Numbered from the stretch's first letter, positions 1 to 9,946 are shown. The stretch is DNA of 64,000 nt from Hyphomicrobiales bacterium (GCA_900467685.1 UBQX01000024.1:41967-105966), one strand, 5' to 3'. Program-made: numbers and translations. The notes: generated from the sequence alone by a model not told the origin.

Positions 1-141
1 TTAGTAAAGTTTTAGATAATACTAATTCGTTTCTCTTGCCGTTGTTTACGAGTGTGGCGAGGCAAAACTTGGACTCCACTGTGGTCTTGAATTCTGCGCG
101 GGAACGTTGCACATCAGGCGCGACGAAAGAGAGGTTCCGCG

Positions 142-1026
142 ATGTCCGGTTCGAGAGCGATCGATCATCTTGTTCTGGCCGTGACGGATCTTGTGGTCGC
201 GCGGGCGCGGCTGAACTCGCTGGGTTTCACCGTTGCGCCGGATGCGCGCCATCCCTTTGGTACTGAAAATGCTTGTGTTTTCCTGGAGGACGGGACCTAT
301 CTGGAGCCGCTGGCAATTGGCTCTGATGCCGATAGTCTAGCGTCGGCGTGCGCCGGCAACGTTTTTACGGCACGCGACCGAGCGTTCCGGTTCCGTCATG
401 GACCGGAAGGGCTTGAGGCCGTTGTTTTCCAGACGCCGGACGCTGAGGCCGATCATCAGGCCTATGAGGAAGCCGGGTTTTCGGCCGGTCGCATGTTGGA
501 CTTCTCGCGCCCCTTCCGCACGCCGGATGGCGCGGAAAGTGTTGCTTCCTTCCGGCTCGCCTTTGCCGCCGATCTGCGTTCGCCGGATTTCTACGCCTTC
601 ACCTGCCAGCGCATCAACTCGCCCGCTGCGGACCGTGCGGCGCTGATGGCGCATGAGAATGGCGTGACCGGATTGGCCGGCGTGACGCTCTGCGAGCCGC
701 ATCCACAGGATTTCACCGGTTTTCTGGGGGTTGTCTCGCTGGGCGGTCGGCCCGAGTTGATCGGAGACGATCTTGAAATGCCGGCGGGCGACGCAAGTCT
801 CTCTGTGGTGACGCATTCCGAATTCGAAGCCCGGTTCGGCCGGAAATATTGCGGTCATGCGCGCGGTTTAAGAGGCCGGGCGGTTTCGTTTCATGTCGCC
901 TCGCTTGCAGAGACGGCAACACTTTTGCGCCGCAATGGCGTGGTTCACGAGACGATCGGCAAGAGGCTGGTTGTCCCCGAGGCGTCCGGGCAGGGCGTTC
1001 TCTATAGCTTTGAGGAACAGGCATGA
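142..1026 (+). CDS. VOC (glyoxalase-like) family protein
   Basis: A 294-residue cytosolic protein that opens with an [19 protein letters not shown] segment, the first beta-alpha-beta unit of the vicinal oxygen chelate fold. A second half-module lies at about residues 170-290, so it resembles the longer two-module 'glyoxalase-like domain' proteins rather than lactoylglutathione lyase. A GAGAGG ribosome binding site lies six bases before the ATG. Its stop codon overlaps the kdsA start (ATGA), so the two are probably translated together. The substrate cannot be told from the sequence. The family assignment is fairly secure; the function is not. Confidence 0.85.
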   Translation: MSGSRAIDHLVLAVTDLVVARARLNSLGFTVAPDARHPFGTENACVFLEDGTYLEPLAIGSDADSLASACAGNVFTARDRAFRFRHGPEGLEAVVFQTPDAEADHQAYEEAGFSAGRMLDFSRPFRTPDGAESVASFRLAFAADLRSPDFYAFTCQRINSPAADRAALMAHENGVTGLAGVTLCEPHPQDFTGFLGVVSLGGRPELIGDDLEMPAGDASLSVVTHSEFEARFGRKYCGHARGLRGRAVSFHVASLAETATLLRRNGVVHETIGKRLVVPEASGQGVLYSFEEQA

Positions 1027-1871
1027 CTGACGTGAAGACCAATGCGAGCGTGACGATCGGCTCGGGCGCGGGTGCTGTGATATTCTCCAACACCGGCCGC
1101 CTGTCGCTGATCGCTGGCCCGTGCCAGATGGAAAGCCGCGACCATGCCTATCAGATCGCCGGCGCCCTGAAGGAGATCTGCGCCAAGCTGAATATAGGCC
1201 TCGTCTACAAGTCGTCCTTCGACAAGGCGAACCGCACCTCGCTCTCGGCCGGCCGCGGCATCGGGCTTGAGAAGGCGATGGAGGTGTTTGCCGACCTGAA
1301 GAAGGATTTCGGCTTCCCGGTCATCACCGACATACACACCGAAGAGCAATGTGCGATCGTTGCCCAGACCGTGGATGTCCTGCAGATCCCGGCCTTCCTC
1401 TGCCGCCAGACCGACCTTCTGGTCGCAGCCGCCAAGACCGGCAAGGCGATCAATGTGAAGAAGGGGCAGTTCCTCGCCCCCTGGGACATGAAGAATGTGC
1501 TTAACAAGCTGAACGCCAGCGGCAATCCGAATGTGCTGCTGTGCGAGCGCGGGGCCTCCTTCGGCTACAACACGCTGGTCTCCGACATGCGCTCGCTGCC
1601 GATCATGGCGGCCATGGGCGCGCCGGTGGTTTTCGATGCCACGCATTCCGTGCAGCAGCCGGGCGGGCAGGGCGGCTCCACGGGCGGCCAGCGTGAATTC
1701 GTCGAGACGCTGGCGCGGGCGGCGGTTGCCGTGGGTGTCGCCGGCCTCTTCATCGAGACGCATGAGGACCCCGACCATGCGCCCTCCGACGGTCCGAACA
1801 TGGTGCATCTGAAGGACATGCCGCGGCTTCTCGAGAAGCTGCTTGCCTTCGACGCCGTCGCCAAGGGCTGA
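1023..1871 (+). CDS. kdsA: 3-deoxy-8-phosphooctulonate synthase KdsA
   Basis: Condenses phosphoenolpyruvate with arabinose 5-phosphate to give KDO-8-phosphate, the precursor of the inner-core sugar of lipopolysaccharide. The 282-residue length is normal. Recognisable motifs are IAGPCQMES (about residues 30-38), [11 protein letters not shown] in the substrate loop and the Gly-rich [11 protein letters not shown] segment. The Cys at about residue 34 is the position that, by family knowledge, separates metal-dependent KdsA (Cys) from the metal-independent E. coli type (Asn), so this enzyme is probably metal-dependent. The start overlaps the preceding VOC gene by four bases. Confidence 0.96.
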   Translation: MTDVKTNASVTIGSGAGAVIFSNTGRLSLIAGPCQMESRDHAYQIAGALKEICAKLNIGLVYKSSFDKANRTSLSAGRGIGLEKAMEVFADLKKDFGFPVITDIHTEEQCAIVAQTVDVLQIPAFLCRQTDLLVAAAKTGKAINVKKGQFLAPWDMKNVLNKLNASGNPNVLLCERGASFGYNTLVSDMRSLPIMAAMGAPVVFDATHSVQQPGGQGGSTGGQREFVETLARAAVAVGVAGLFIETHEDPDHAPSDGPNMVHLKDMPRLLEKLLAFDAVAKG

Positions 1872-1875
1872 CGGG

Positions 1876-2631
1876 TTGCGCTGGCGGCGTGTTCTGGGGC
1901 TGGCGGCGGGTCTTTTCGCCGCCACACCGCTCGCCGCGCATGCGACGGCCAATTGCGAATGGGCCGGCTATCTCGGCAACGACTACGCCGTCTGCATCTT
2001 CGATCCGGCGAAGGACAATATTCGGCTCTTTAATGCTGATGCGCAAGGCAAGCCCTATGGTGGGTTCCGGGCGCTCGGGCGCGATGTCTGGCTCTCCGGC
2101 AAGCATGTCATCCGCTTCGCGATGAATGCCGGCATGTACCATTCGGACTTGAGCCCGGTCGGCTTGCATATCGAAGAGGGCGTGGAGAAGCACGGGATCG
2201 TGCGCGGCGGCGGATGGGGCAATTTCTTCCTGCGGCCCAACGGCGTCTTCTATATCGACAAGGACGGCAAGGCGGGCGTCATGGAGACGGAAGCCTATGC
2301 GGCAAGCGGCCTCCAGCCAAGGCTTGCCACGCAGTCCGGCCCCATGCTCGTCATAGACGGGCAGATCCACCCGGCCTTCCTGCCGCAAAGCGACAGCCTG
2401 AAACTGCGCAACGGCGTCGGCGTTGACGACAAGGGCAGGGTGGTGTTCGTCGTGACCAAAGGCCCGGTGCGCTTCTACGACTTCGCCATCTTCTATCGCG
2501 ACGTTCTGAACTGCCGGAACGCGCTGTTTCTCGACGGGTCGATCTCCAGCATGATGGTGCCGGCCTGGGGCCGCCGTGACGAGAGCGATCCGCTGGGGCC
2601 GATCATCGCCGTCACCGACAGCCTGCCTTGA
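1876..2631 (+). CDS. Exported phosphodiester glycosidase family protein (DUF2233)
   Basis: An exported protein with a basic N-terminus and hydrophobic stretch (RWRRVLGLAAGLFAATPLAAHA) that fits a cleavable signal peptide. The mature part contains the family pattern AMNAGMYH, GNFFLRPNGVFY, TQSGPMLV and ALFLDGSISSM, typical of DUF2233/NAGPA-like phosphodiester glycosidases. An ATG at 1843 lies inside kdsA and would put charged residues before the signal peptide. The TTG at 1876 has AAGGG at 1863-1867 with an eight-base spacer and gives a clean signal peptide, so I prefer it. It follows kdsA directly and is probably co-transcribed. The natural substrate, perhaps a periplasmic glycan or phosphodiester, is unknown. 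Confidence 0.82.
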   Translation: MRWRRVLGLAAGLFAATPLAAHATANCEWAGYLGNDYAVCIFDPAKDNIRLFNADAQGKPYGGFRALGRDVWLSGKHVIRFAMNAGMYHSDLSPVGLHIEEGVEKHGIVRGGGWGNFFLRPNGVFYIDKDGKAGVMETEAYAASGLQPRLATQSGPMLVIDGQIHPAFLPQSDSLKLRNGVGVDDKGRVVFVVTKGPVRFYDFAIFYRDVLNCRNALFLDGSISSMMVPAWGRRDESDPLGPIIAVTDSLP

Positions 2632-3498
2632 TCAGCCCAGCGCCTTGCCCTGACGCCCTGCCTCGTCCTGGACGAACTGCCACGCCACGCGTCCAGAGCG
2701 TGCGCCGCGCGTCGTTGCCCATTCGAGCGCCCGGTGATGCAGATCCTCGCGGCTGCCTTCCAGCGCAAAATGCGCTGCATAGCCGTCGATCATGCCGAGA
2801 TAGTCTTCCTGGCTGCATTTGTGGAAGCCGAGCCAGAGGCCGAAGCGGTCGGAAAGCGAGACCTTCTCTTCCACCGCTTCCGACGGATTGATCGCCGTCG
2901 ATTGCTCGTTCTCGATCATGTTGCGCGGGAGGAGATGCCGGCGATTGGACGTGGCATAGAAGATGACGTTGTCCGGGCGTCCTTCGATTCCTCCATCGAG
3001 GGCGGCCTTCAGCGACTTGTAGGACGTGTCGTCATGGTCGAAGGACAGGTCGTCGCAATAGAGGATGACACGGACCGGGCTTGTGCGAAGGATCTCCATC
3101 AGCGCCGGCAGCGTGTTGATGTCCTCGCGGTGGATTTCCACGAGTTTCAGTTTGAAGTCCGGGTTTTCGCAAAGCCGCGCGTGCACGGCCTTGACGAGCG
3201 AGGACTTGCCCATGCCACGCGCGCCCCAAAGGAGCACATTGTTGGCCGGGAAACCGTCTGCAAAACGCTTGGTGTTCTCGAAAAGAATGTCGCGGACATG
3301 ATCGACGCTGTGGATCAGTTCCAGTTTCACGCGGTTCGGGCGGCTGACGGGTTGCAGGAAGCTGCGGGCAGGCGACCAGACGAAGCAGTCGGCGGCCGAC
3401 CAGTCATTTTCCGCAGGCTTGGGCCCCGCGATTCTTTCCAGCGCCTCGCGCAGCTGCCGGATTTCGATGAGAAGTTCGCGCGTCGTTTCGTCCGACAT
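2632..3498 (-). CDS. DUF815 family AAA-type ATPase
   Basis: An ATPase of about 288 residues with Walker A GARGMGKSSL and Walker B VILYCDDLSFD, followed by a sensor-like segment (VIFYATSNRRHLLP) and a C-terminal arginine-rich region. This is the DUF815 architecture, common in alphaproteobacteria but of undetermined role. The start at 3498 has a strong GGAGGA six bases upstream; a longer reading frame to 3609 would run through the yajC promoter region and is unlikely. It is convergent with the phosphodiester glycosidase gene, with no gap between the stop codons, and divergent from yajC. Confidence 0.9.
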   Translation of the reverse strand: MSDETTRELLIEIRQLREALERIAGPKPAENDWSAADCFVWSPARSFLQPVSRPNRVKLELIHSVDHVRDILFENTKRFADGFPANNVLLWGARGMGKSSLVKAVHARLCENPDFKLKLVEIHREDINTLPALMEILRTSPVRVILYCDDLSFDHDDTSYKSLKAALDGGIEGRPDNVIFYATSNRRHLLPRNMIENEQSTAINPSEAVEEKVSLSDRFGLWLGFHKCSQEDYLGMIDGYAAHFALEGSREDLHHRALEWATTRGARSGRVAWQFVQDEAGRQGKALG

Positions 3499-3603
3499 GC
3501 CGTTTCCTCCTTGGTATTCTTCGGTTTTGCCGGGCCTAACATGCGGCAATTTTGGCCGAAAGGTCGATATGTCCGGAAAACGTTCGCAGGGAGTAGCTAT
3601 TTG

Positions 3604-3631
3604 TTGCATTCGTGAGTGCGAACACTATATT
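3604..3631 (+). promoter_or_regulatory. Candidate sigma70-type promoter for yajC-secDF
   Basis: TTGCAT (3604-3609) and TATATT (3626-3631) are separated by 16 bases, about 60 bases upstream of the yajC start. The position between divergent genes and the good match to housekeeping hexamers support it. No transcription data are available. Confidence 0.5.
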
Positions 3632-3691
3632 CCGGCGGCTTGAGACCAGGGGCGGCAATCGCGCTCCACACATGAATTGCAAGGAGTTTTC

Positions 3692-4039
3692 ATGTTCTTC
3701 ACCGAAGCATTCGCCCAGAGCGCTGCCGCGCCCACAGCAGGTGGCGGCCCGGCCGAGATCCTGCTTTCGATCGCGCCCTTCCTCCTGATCTTCGTCGTCA
3801 TGTATTTCCTGATCATCCGGCCGCAGCGGACCCAGCTGAAGCGCCGCGAAGAGATGCTGAACAATGTGCGTCGCGGCGACCAGGTCGTGACCGGTGGCGG
3901 CATCCTGGGCAAGGTGACCAAGGTGTTTGAAGACGAGAAGGAAGTCGAAGTCGAGATCGCAGACGGCGTGAAGATCCGCGTCATCCGCTCGCTGATTTCC
4001 GAGGTTCGCGTCAAGGGCGAGCCTGTCGCCAAGCAGTGA
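3692..4039 (+). CDS. yajC: Sec translocon accessory protein YajC
   Basis: A 115-residue inner-membrane protein with one transmembrane helix (IAPFLLIFVVMYFLIIRP) followed by the YajC signature PQRTQLKRREEMLNNVRRGDQVVTGGGI. YajC associates with SecDF and the Sec translocon. The ATG at 3692 has AAGGAG five bases upstream and gives MFFTEAFAQS; a TTG at 3677 in frame lacks such a site. It is followed by a hairpin and then secDF, the usual arrangement. Confidence 0.95.
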   Translation: MFFTEAFAQSAAAPTAGGGPAEILLSIAPFLLIFVVMYFLIIRPQRTQLKRREEMLNNVRRGDQVVTGGGILGKVTKVFEDEKEVEVEIADGVKIRVIRSLISEVRVKGEPVAKQ

Positions 4040-4045
4040 CATTTC

Positions 4046-4079
4046 GCCCGTCCGGCTCAAGCCGGGCGGGCTTCTTCTT
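4046..4079 (+). terminator. Hairpin between yajC and secDF
   Basis: GCCCG-T-CCGGC, loop TCAA, GCCGG-G-CGGGC, then a T-rich TTCTTCTTCT tract. The stem is long enough to act as an intrinsic terminator or attenuator, which would make yajC more abundant than secDF. Confidence 0.6.
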
Positions 4080-4098
4080 CTGAAAGCCCGAGAGTGCC

Positions 4099-6654
4099 AT
4101 GCTCTATTATTCCCGTTGGAAATCCATCTTCATCTGGCTTGTCATCGCGGTCAGCGTCCTTATCGCGCTGCCCAACGCGATCCCTGACAAGACGCTCTCG
4201 GAGCTTCCGTCCTGGTTCCCCAAACACAAGATCACGCTCGGTCTCGACCTGCAGGGCGGTTCGCACGTCATGCTGCAGGTGGACCGCAATGACATCGTCA
4301 AGGAACGGCTGCAGTCGACCGTCGACGATGTCCGTACCAAGCTGCGCGAGGCGAATGTCGGTTACACGGGTCTTTCGGGCACAGGTCAGACGGTGCAGGT
4401 CCGCATTCGCGACCTGAGTCAGCTCGACGCCGCCAAGACGGCACTTGCCACGCTGACGCAGCCGATTTCGGCCGGCACGCTGACCGGTGGTTCCATCACC
4501 GAGGCGACGCTGACGGACGCCGGCGATGGTCTTCTGAAAGTATCCATCACCGACCAGGGCATCGAATATCGCATGTCATCGGCGGTCACGCAGTCGTCCG
4601 AAGTCATTCGTCGCCGCGTGGACGAACTGGGCACGACCGAGCCGACCATTCAGCGCGAGGGTGCGGACCGTATCATCGTTCAGGTTCCCGGCCTGCAGGA
4701 TCCGCAGCGCCTGAAGAACATCCTGAACCAGACGGCGAAGCTGTCCTTCCACATGGTGGACCAGACGATGTCGGCGCAGGATGCGCTGAACGGTCGCGCG
4801 CCCGCCACTTCCGAAGTGATGTATTCCAAGGACGATCCACCGGTTCCGTATCTGATCGAGAAGCGCTCGCTCGTTTCGGGCGAAGACCTCGTCGATGCGC
4901 AGGCAAGCTTCAACTCGCAGAATAACGAGCCGGTGGTTACCTTCCGCTTCGATTCCAAGGGCGCCACGCGCTTTGCGCAGGCGACCAGCGAGAATGTCGG
5001 CAAGCCCTTCGCCATCGTGCTTGACAATGAAGTGCTGTCTGCACCCGTCATTCGCGAGCCGATCCTGGGTGGTTCGGGCCAGATTTCGGGTAGCTTCTCC
5101 GTTCAGTCTGCCAACGACCTCGCCGTGCTCCTGCGCGCTGGCGCACTGCCGGCCAAGCTCACCGTGGTTGAAGAACGCACCGTGGGTCCGGGCCTCGGCG
5201 CCGACTCGATCAGGAGCGGTGTCATTGCCGGTGTCCTTGGCTCCGTTCTCGTCATCGTCTTCATGATGGTCTTCTACGGGCTGCTTGGCTTCATCGCCAA
5301 CGTGGCCGTGACGCTCAACGTCATCATGATCCTCGCGATCCTCACCATGCTGGGTGCGACGCTGACGCTGCCGGGTATTGCCGGTATCGTTCTGACCATC
5401 GGTGTGGCTGTGGACGCCAACGTTCTCGTCTACGAGCGCATTCGCGAAGACTTCAAGAACGGCAAGTCGTTCCTGCCTGCGGTGGAAAGCGGCTTCACGC
5501 GCGCCTTCGCAACGATCGTCGACGCCAACGTCACGCACTTCATCGCCGCCGCCGTCCTCTTCTTCCTCGGCTCGGGCCCGATCCGCGGCTTTGCCATCAC
5601 GCTGATGATCGGTATCGTCACGACGGTCTTCACCGCCTACACGCTGACCCGCTGGCTGGTCGCCATATGGGTACGTCGTGCGCGTCCGAAGGCTGTGCCG
5701 AAGGGTGTCCGCACGGGCTTCTTCGACGGCTCGAACATCCGCTTCATGCGTCTGCGGAACTTCAACTTCGGTCTCTCGGCCATTCTGTCCGTTGCTTCTG
5801 TCGTCGGCTTCATGACCCTGGGGATGAATCTCGGCATCGATTTCACCGGCGGTTCGATCTTCCAGGTCAAAACCATCCAGGGCGAGGCTAATCTCGAAAA
5901 CCTGCGTGAGCGGCTTTCCGGGCTCAATCTCGGCGAAGTGCAGGTGCAGGGCTTTGGCTCGCCCTCCGAGGCTCTGATCCGCGTGCAGGCCCAGAACCGC
6001 GGCGAGAATGCCGAGCAGTCGGTGGATGCTCTGGTGCGCGGCGAACTCGAGAAGGACTACAGCTTCTCGCGTGTCGAGGTCGTTGGCCCCACCGTTTCGG
6101 GTGAGCTTGCGAAGACTGGCACGATCGGCGTGACCGTCGCACTGATCGGCATCCTGCTCTATGTCTGGCTCCGGTTCGAGTGGCAGTTCGCGGTGGGGGC
6201 GATTATCGCCACCGTCCACGACGTGTTGCTGACCATTGGCATGTTCGTGATTACCGGAACCGAATTCAACGTCTCGAGTATCGCGGCGGTGCTGACAATC
6301 GTCGGCTACTCATTGAACGACACCGTCGTCATTTATGACCGTGTCCGAGAGACGATGCGACGATACAAGAAGATGCCGATGTCGCTGATCATCGATACGT
6401 CGACGAACCAGACGATGTCGCGCACGATCATGACGTCGATTACCACGTCGCTGGCCATTCTTGCGCTGGTTATCTTCGGGGGCGAAGTCATCCGGTCGTT
6501 CACGATCGCCATGCTCTTCGGCGTCGTCGTCGGCACGTACTCGTCGATCTATATCGCCGCGCCGATCCTCATCCTCTTCAAGCTGCGTTCGGATGACGGC
6601 GCGAATGCCAAGGACGATGAAGAAGGTGCTGCACAGCCGGCTGGCGCGAAATGA
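4099..6654 (+). CDS. secDF: SecD-SecF fusion, protein-export membrane protein SecDF
   Basis: An 851-residue single polypeptide that couples the proton-motive force to late steps of Sec export. The SecD half (about 1-520) starts with a transmembrane helix and LGLDLQGGSH, carries the large periplasmic P1 domain, then VLTIGVAVDANVLVYERIRED in the membrane region. The SecF half (about 545-851) has its own FRLRNFNFG-like entry segment, LGIDFTGG, and the matching SLNDTVVIYDRVRE motif. E. coli has two genes; the fused form is usual in many alphaproteobacteria. It lies downstream of yajC, and the next gene starts only 13 bases after the stop codon. Confidence 0.96.
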   Translation: MLYYSRWKSIFIWLVIAVSVLIALPNAIPDKTLSELPSWFPKHKITLGLDLQGGSHVMLQVDRNDIVKERLQSTVDDVRTKLREANVGYTGLSGTGQTVQVRIRDLSQLDAAKTALATLTQPISAGTLTGGSITEATLTDAGDGLLKVSITDQGIEYRMSSAVTQSSEVIRRRVDELGTTEPTIQREGADRIIVQVPGLQDPQRLKNILNQTAKLSFHMVDQTMSAQDALNGRAPATSEVMYSKDDPPVPYLIEKRSLVSGEDLVDAQASFNSQNNEPVVTFRFDSKGATRFAQATSENVGKPFAIVLDNEVLSAPVIREPILGGSGQISGSFSVQSANDLAVLLRAGALPAKLTVVEERTVGPGLGADSIRSGVIAGVLGSVLVIVFMMVFYGLLGFIANVAVTLNVIMILAILTMLGATLTLPGIAGIVLTIGVAVDANVLVYERIREDFKNGKSFLPAVESGFTRAFATIVDANVTHFIAAAVLFFLGSGPIRGFAITLMIGIVTTVFTAYTLTRWLVAIWVRRARPKAVPKGVRTGFFDGSNIRFMRLRNFNFGLSAILSVASVVGFMTLGMNLGIDFTGGSIFQVKTIQGEANLENLRERLSGLNLGEVQVQGFGSPSEALIRVQAQNRGENAEQSVDALVRGELEKDYSFSRVEVVGPTVSGELAKTGTIGVTVALIGILLYVWLRFEWQFAVGAIIATVHDVLLTIGMFVITGTEFNVSSIAAVLTIVGYSLNDTVVIYDRVRETMRRYKKMPMSLIIDTSTNQTMSRTIMTSITTSLAILALVIFGGEVIRSFTIAMLFGVVVGTYSSIYIAAPILILFKLRSDDGANAKDDEEGAAQPAGAK

Positions 6655-6667
6655 GCAGGGGCGCCAA

Positions 6668-7048
6668 ATGAGCCGGGGCGAGGGTCCCGGCTATCTGCCC
6701 GAGCAGGCGCAGATAGACGTCTATGGCAATGGCGGCTTCCGCTTCGCGGACATGTCGCATCGCGGCTCCATCCTCTGCCTGCCGTCCGGCATTCATGCCT
6801 GGACGGCAGTGGAGGGGCAGGCTCTCAAGCCTGACGATTTCGCGAAGGTGATTGCCGAGGCGGAACGGATCGAATTCCTGCTGGTTGGAACGGGTCTGGA
6901 TATCAAGCCGCTGTCGGCCGAACTCAAGGCGCTGTTCCGGTCGCATGGCATGAATTCCGATCCGATGAGCACCGGGGCCGCCGTGCGCACATACAATATC
7001 ATGCTGTCGGAGAAGCGGCCGGTCGCAGCGGCCTTCATCGCGGTCTGA
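6668..7048 (+). CDS. Mth938-like domain (DUF498) protein
   Basis: A 126-residue cytosolic protein with the DUF498/Mth938 pattern: IDVYGNGGFRFADMSHRGSIL at the start, IEFLLVGTGLDI in the middle and MSTGAAVRTYNIMLSE near the end. The human relative NDUFAF3 is a complex I assembly factor, but a bacterial role is not established. The ATG at 6668 has AGGGG seven bases upstream and follows the secDF stop by 13 bases, so it is probably in the same transcript as secDF and the next gene. Confidence 0.88.
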   Translation: MSRGEGPGYLPEQAQIDVYGNGGFRFADMSHRGSILCLPSGIHAWTAVEGQALKPDDFAKVIAEAERIEFLLVGTGLDIKPLSAELKALFRSHGMNSDPMSTGAAVRTYNIMLSEKRPVAAAFIAV

Positions 7049-7062
7049 CCCGAGGGAGCGGT

Positions 7063-7935
7063 ATGACAATGTCCAGCCCCGCAGCCCGGCCTGCCCTCGA
7101 CGAGGCATTTGCCTATTGTCTGACGACCCTGCGCGACCTCGATCGTGACCGCTATCTCGCCTGTCTCCTCATGCCTGAGCCGATTCGGCGCGACATGGCG
7201 GCGCTCTATCTCTTCAACGCCGAAATTGCGCGGGTGCGCGATCTGGTGCGCGAGCCGCTACCGGGTGAAATCCGCCTGCAGTGGTGGCGCGACCTCTTCG
7301 AGAAATCGGCGAATGGCGAGGATGCCGGGCCGCTCGCCACTGCACTTTTCGACGTGATCGGTCGTCACCACCTGCCGCGCAAGGTGCTGATGAGCATGTG
7401 CGAGGCCCGCATCTTCGATCTTTATGACGACCCGATGCCGTCGCGGAACGATTTCGAGGGGTATGCGGGCGAAACAGCGTCCGCGCTGATCCAGCTCGGG
7501 CTGATGGTTGCAGCTCCTGCGCAGGCACAGGCGCATGCTGAGGCTGCAGGTCATGCGGGCGTTGCGCAGGCGGTCGCCGGCGCGCTTCTCCTGATACCGC
7601 GCCACGCAGCGCGGGGACAGGTCTACCTGCCGCTCGACATGCTGTCTGCTGCGGGTCTCGACCGGGAGGCGTTTCTGTCACGCCAGGACACGGCGCGCAT
7701 CGACGCAGCCATCGAGATCTTCGCGACCTTCGGTCTTGAGCATCTGGACAAGGCGCGCGCGCATCTTCCGGCCTCCGGTGAGGCATTCACGCCGTTTTTG
7801 CCGGTCGCTCTTGTCGGCCCTGTGCTGAAACGTGCGCTGAAGGCGAAGTCAGGGGTGTTCGAGGCGAGCATCGCGTCAGGGCCGATCGGTGTGCAATGGC
7901 GGCTTTGGCGGGCGTCGCGGACGCGACTGCTCTGA
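7063..7935 (+). CDS. Squalene/phytoene synthase family protein (NDUFAF6-like)
   Basis: A 290-residue protein with a squalene/phytoene synthase fold. The first region reads DRDRYLACLLMPEPIRRDMAALYLFNAEIARVRD, but the DxxxD metal-binding pairs of true prenyl synthases are incomplete. This is the version that follows secDF in many alphaproteobacteria and resembles mitochondrial NDUFAF6, a complex I assembly factor. I therefore do not call it a carotenoid or hopanoid enzyme. GGAG lies five bases before the ATG, and the gene follows the Mth938-like gene by 14 bases. Confidence 0.82.
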   Translation: MTMSSPAARPALDEAFAYCLTTLRDLDRDRYLACLLMPEPIRRDMAALYLFNAEIARVRDLVREPLPGEIRLQWWRDLFEKSANGEDAGPLATALFDVIGRHHLPRKVLMSMCEARIFDLYDDPMPSRNDFEGYAGETASALIQLGLMVAAPAQAQAHAEAAGHAGVAQAVAGALLLIPRHAARGQVYLPLDMLSAAGLDREAFLSRQDTARIDAAIEIFATFGLEHLDKARAHLPASGEAFTPFLPVALVGPVLKRALKAKSGVFEASIASGPIGVQWRLWRASRTRLL

Positions 7936-8011
7936 ACGCATAGGCACAATTCGGACAAGCTCCGCCTTTTAAAAAAGGGCTTGTTCTTTCGACCAACTGC
8001 GGAGATGACCC

Positions 8012-8467
8012 GTGCCCGCCACTTATGTCTGGCTGCTGGCGATCTTCCTGATCACCATGTTTTCCATCTATTCGATGCAGCTCGCCGCGCGTCATCGGGA
8101 AGACGATGAGGAAGCGGGACCGGCGCTGATCGAATTCGGGCGCGCCTTTCCCAAGGAGGCCGTGCGCGACGTGGTCGTGACGGCCGATCGGCAGACGGTG
8201 TTCCTCCGGCTCTTCGATAACAAGGTCGGCTGCGTGCAGTATCGCGGGCGGACCATGTCCTGCCGGCTATTGCATCCGGGAACCGTGACGGTTCTGCCGG
8301 GCGAGAGTGAGAACGCAGTTCGCCTGGAATTCAAGAATTCCGTTTCGGATAGCGGCGAGTTCGTCTTTGTCTTCGAGAGGCAGGCGGCGGAGGTGTCGCT
8401 GTGGCTGCTGGGGAGTTTCGCCGCCAGCGGCGGCGGCGACGATTCGACGGTGCTGAGCCCGGCCTGA
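8012..8467 (+). CDS. Small membrane-anchored hypothetical protein
   Basis: A 151-residue protein with one N-terminal transmembrane helix (YVWLLAIFLITMFSIYSM) and a soluble beta-rich domain. The helix is followed by an acidic linker (HREDDEEAG), suggesting the bulk of the chain folds on one side of the inner membrane. The start is GTG with GGAG seven bases upstream. It lies 76 bases after the NDUFAF6-like gene and converges on trmFO. I do not recognise the family, and no enzymatic motif is visible. Confidence 0.7.
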   Translation: MPATYVWLLAIFLITMFSIYSMQLAARHREDDEEAGPALIEFGRAFPKEAVRDVVVTADRQTVFLRLFDNKVGCVQYRGRTMSCRLLHPGTVTVLPGESENAVRLEFKNSVSDSGEFVFVFERQAAEVSLWLLGSFAASGGGDDSTVLSPA

Positions 8468-8527
8468 ATGGACAACCATATTAGAGCGCGACTGCAGCGT
8501 TGAACGTTTAAAGCACGCTCGCTTTCG

Positions 8528-9946
8528 TTACGCCGTTTCCAGCCAGCTTTTGCAGGCACTCAGCGCGCGGGCGCTCATGGCCTTCTTCTTGGCGATCGCC
8601 TTGTCCTTGCCGCGGAAACGCTTGAGGCCTTCCGGCCTGACGATCGAGCCCGTTTCGAGTTCCGGGAACAGACCAAAATTGACGTTCATCGGCTGGAAGG
8701 AGCGCTTGCCCGGCTCTTCATCGGTCGAGAGATGGCCGCCGGTAATATGACCGAGCAATGCGCCGAGCGCCGTTTCCGGCGGCGGCGGCACGATTTCTCG
8801 ACCCAACCGTTCTGCGGCGGCAAACCGGCCAGCCAGCAGGCCGATGCTGGCGCTTTCGACATAGCCTTCGCAGCCGGTGATCTGGCCGGCAAAACGCAAG
8901 CCCGGACGCGACTTCAGCGTCAGCGAGCGGTCGAGCAGAATGGGCGAATTGATATAGGTGTTGCGGTGCAGACCGCCGAGGCGGGCGAATTCGGCATTCT
9001 GCAGGCCGGGGATCATGCGAAAGATCTCGGCCTGGGCGCCATATTTCAGCTTCGTCTGGAAACCGACCATATTGTAGAGCGTGCCGAGTGCATTGTCCTG
9101 CCGCAGCTGCACGACCGCATAGGCCTTGACGGTCGGATTATGCGCGTTGGTGAGGCCCATGGGCTTCATCGGCCCGTGGCGAAGGGTTTCGCGCCCGCGC
9201 TCGGCCATGATCTCGATGGGCAGGCAGCCGTCGAAATAGGGCGTGCCTTCCCATTCGTGGAAGCCGGTCTTGTCGCCGGCAATCAGCGCGTCGACGAAAG
9301 CGTTGTATTGCTGTTCGTCCATCGGGCAGTTGATGTAGTCCTTGCCCGTGCCGCCTGGGCCAACCTTGTCGTAGCGCGACTGATACCAGCAGATGTCCAT
9401 GTCGATCGAATCGCGGTGCACGATGGGCGCGATCGCGTCGAAGAAAGCGAGCTGGTCTTCGCCGGTCGCCTTCTGGATCGCCTTGGCGAGGCCGGGCGAT
9501 GTCAGCGGGCCGGTCGCGACGATGGCGAGGTCCCACTCTTCCGGCGGAAGGCCATCGATTTCTTCGCGCACGATGGTGATCAGCGGTTCGGCTTCCAGCG
9601 CGCGGGTGACGGCTTCCGAGAACCCGTCGCGATCGACGGCGAGTGCGCCACCGGCGGGGACCTGATGCCGGTCGGCGCAGGACATGATGAGCGAGCCTGC
9701 CATGCGCATCTCGGCGTGAATCACGCCCACTGCATTGCTCTCGGCATCGTCGGAGCGGAAGGAATTCGAGCAGACGAGTTCGGCGAGACCGTCGGTCTTG
9801 TGTGCGTCCGTGCCTTTGACGCCACGCATTTCGTGCAGGATGACGGGAACGCCGGCGCGCGCAAGCTGCCAGGCGGCTTCGGAACCGGCAAGACCGCCGC
9901 CGACGACGTGAACGGGGGAGATGGAAGTCGCGATGATGTTTGTCAT
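8528..9946 (-). CDS. trmFO: tRNA (uracil-54-C5) methyltransferase, folate/FAD-dependent TrmFO
   Basis: A 472-residue flavoprotein that uses methylene-tetrahydrofolate to methylate U54 in the T-loop of tRNAs. The N-terminal [19 protein letters not shown] dinucleotide-binding motif, [18 protein letters not shown] (with the Cys of the family) and [19 protein letters not shown] identify it. Two in-frame ATGs exist. The inner one at 9946 is preceded by GGAG six bases away, and that GGAG overlaps the outer ATG, so I use 9946. It is convergent with the small membrane protein gene. Confidence 0.95.
   Translation of the reverse strand: MTNIIATSISPVHVVGGGLAGSEAAWQLARAGVPVILHEMRGVKGTDAHKTDGLAELVCSNSFRSDDAESNAVGVIHAEMRMAGSLIMSCADRHQVPAGGALAVDRDGFSEAVTRALEAEPLITIVREEIDGLPPEEWDLAIVATGPLTSPGLAKAIQKATGEDQLAFFDAIAPIVHRDSIDMDICWYQSRYDKVGPGGTGKDYINCPMDEQQYNAFVDALIAGDKTGFHEWEGTPYFDGCLPIEIMAERGRETLRHGPMKPMGLTNAHNPTVKAYAVVQLRQDNALGTLYNMVGFQTKLKYGAQAEIFRMIPGLQNAEFARLGGLHRNTYINSPILLDRSLTLKSRPGLRFAGQITGCEGYVESASIGLLAGRFAAAERLGREIVPPPPETALGALLGHITGGHLSTDEEPGKRSFQPMNVNFGLFPELETGSIVRPEGLKRFRGKDKAIAKKKAMSARALSACKSWLETA

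Noticed and set aside
7063..7935. Carotenoid or hopanoid biosynthesis gene
   Set aside because: The synthase fold is present, but the usual paired Asp-rich metal motifs are incomplete and the neighbours are secretion and complex-I-related rather than isoprenoid genes.
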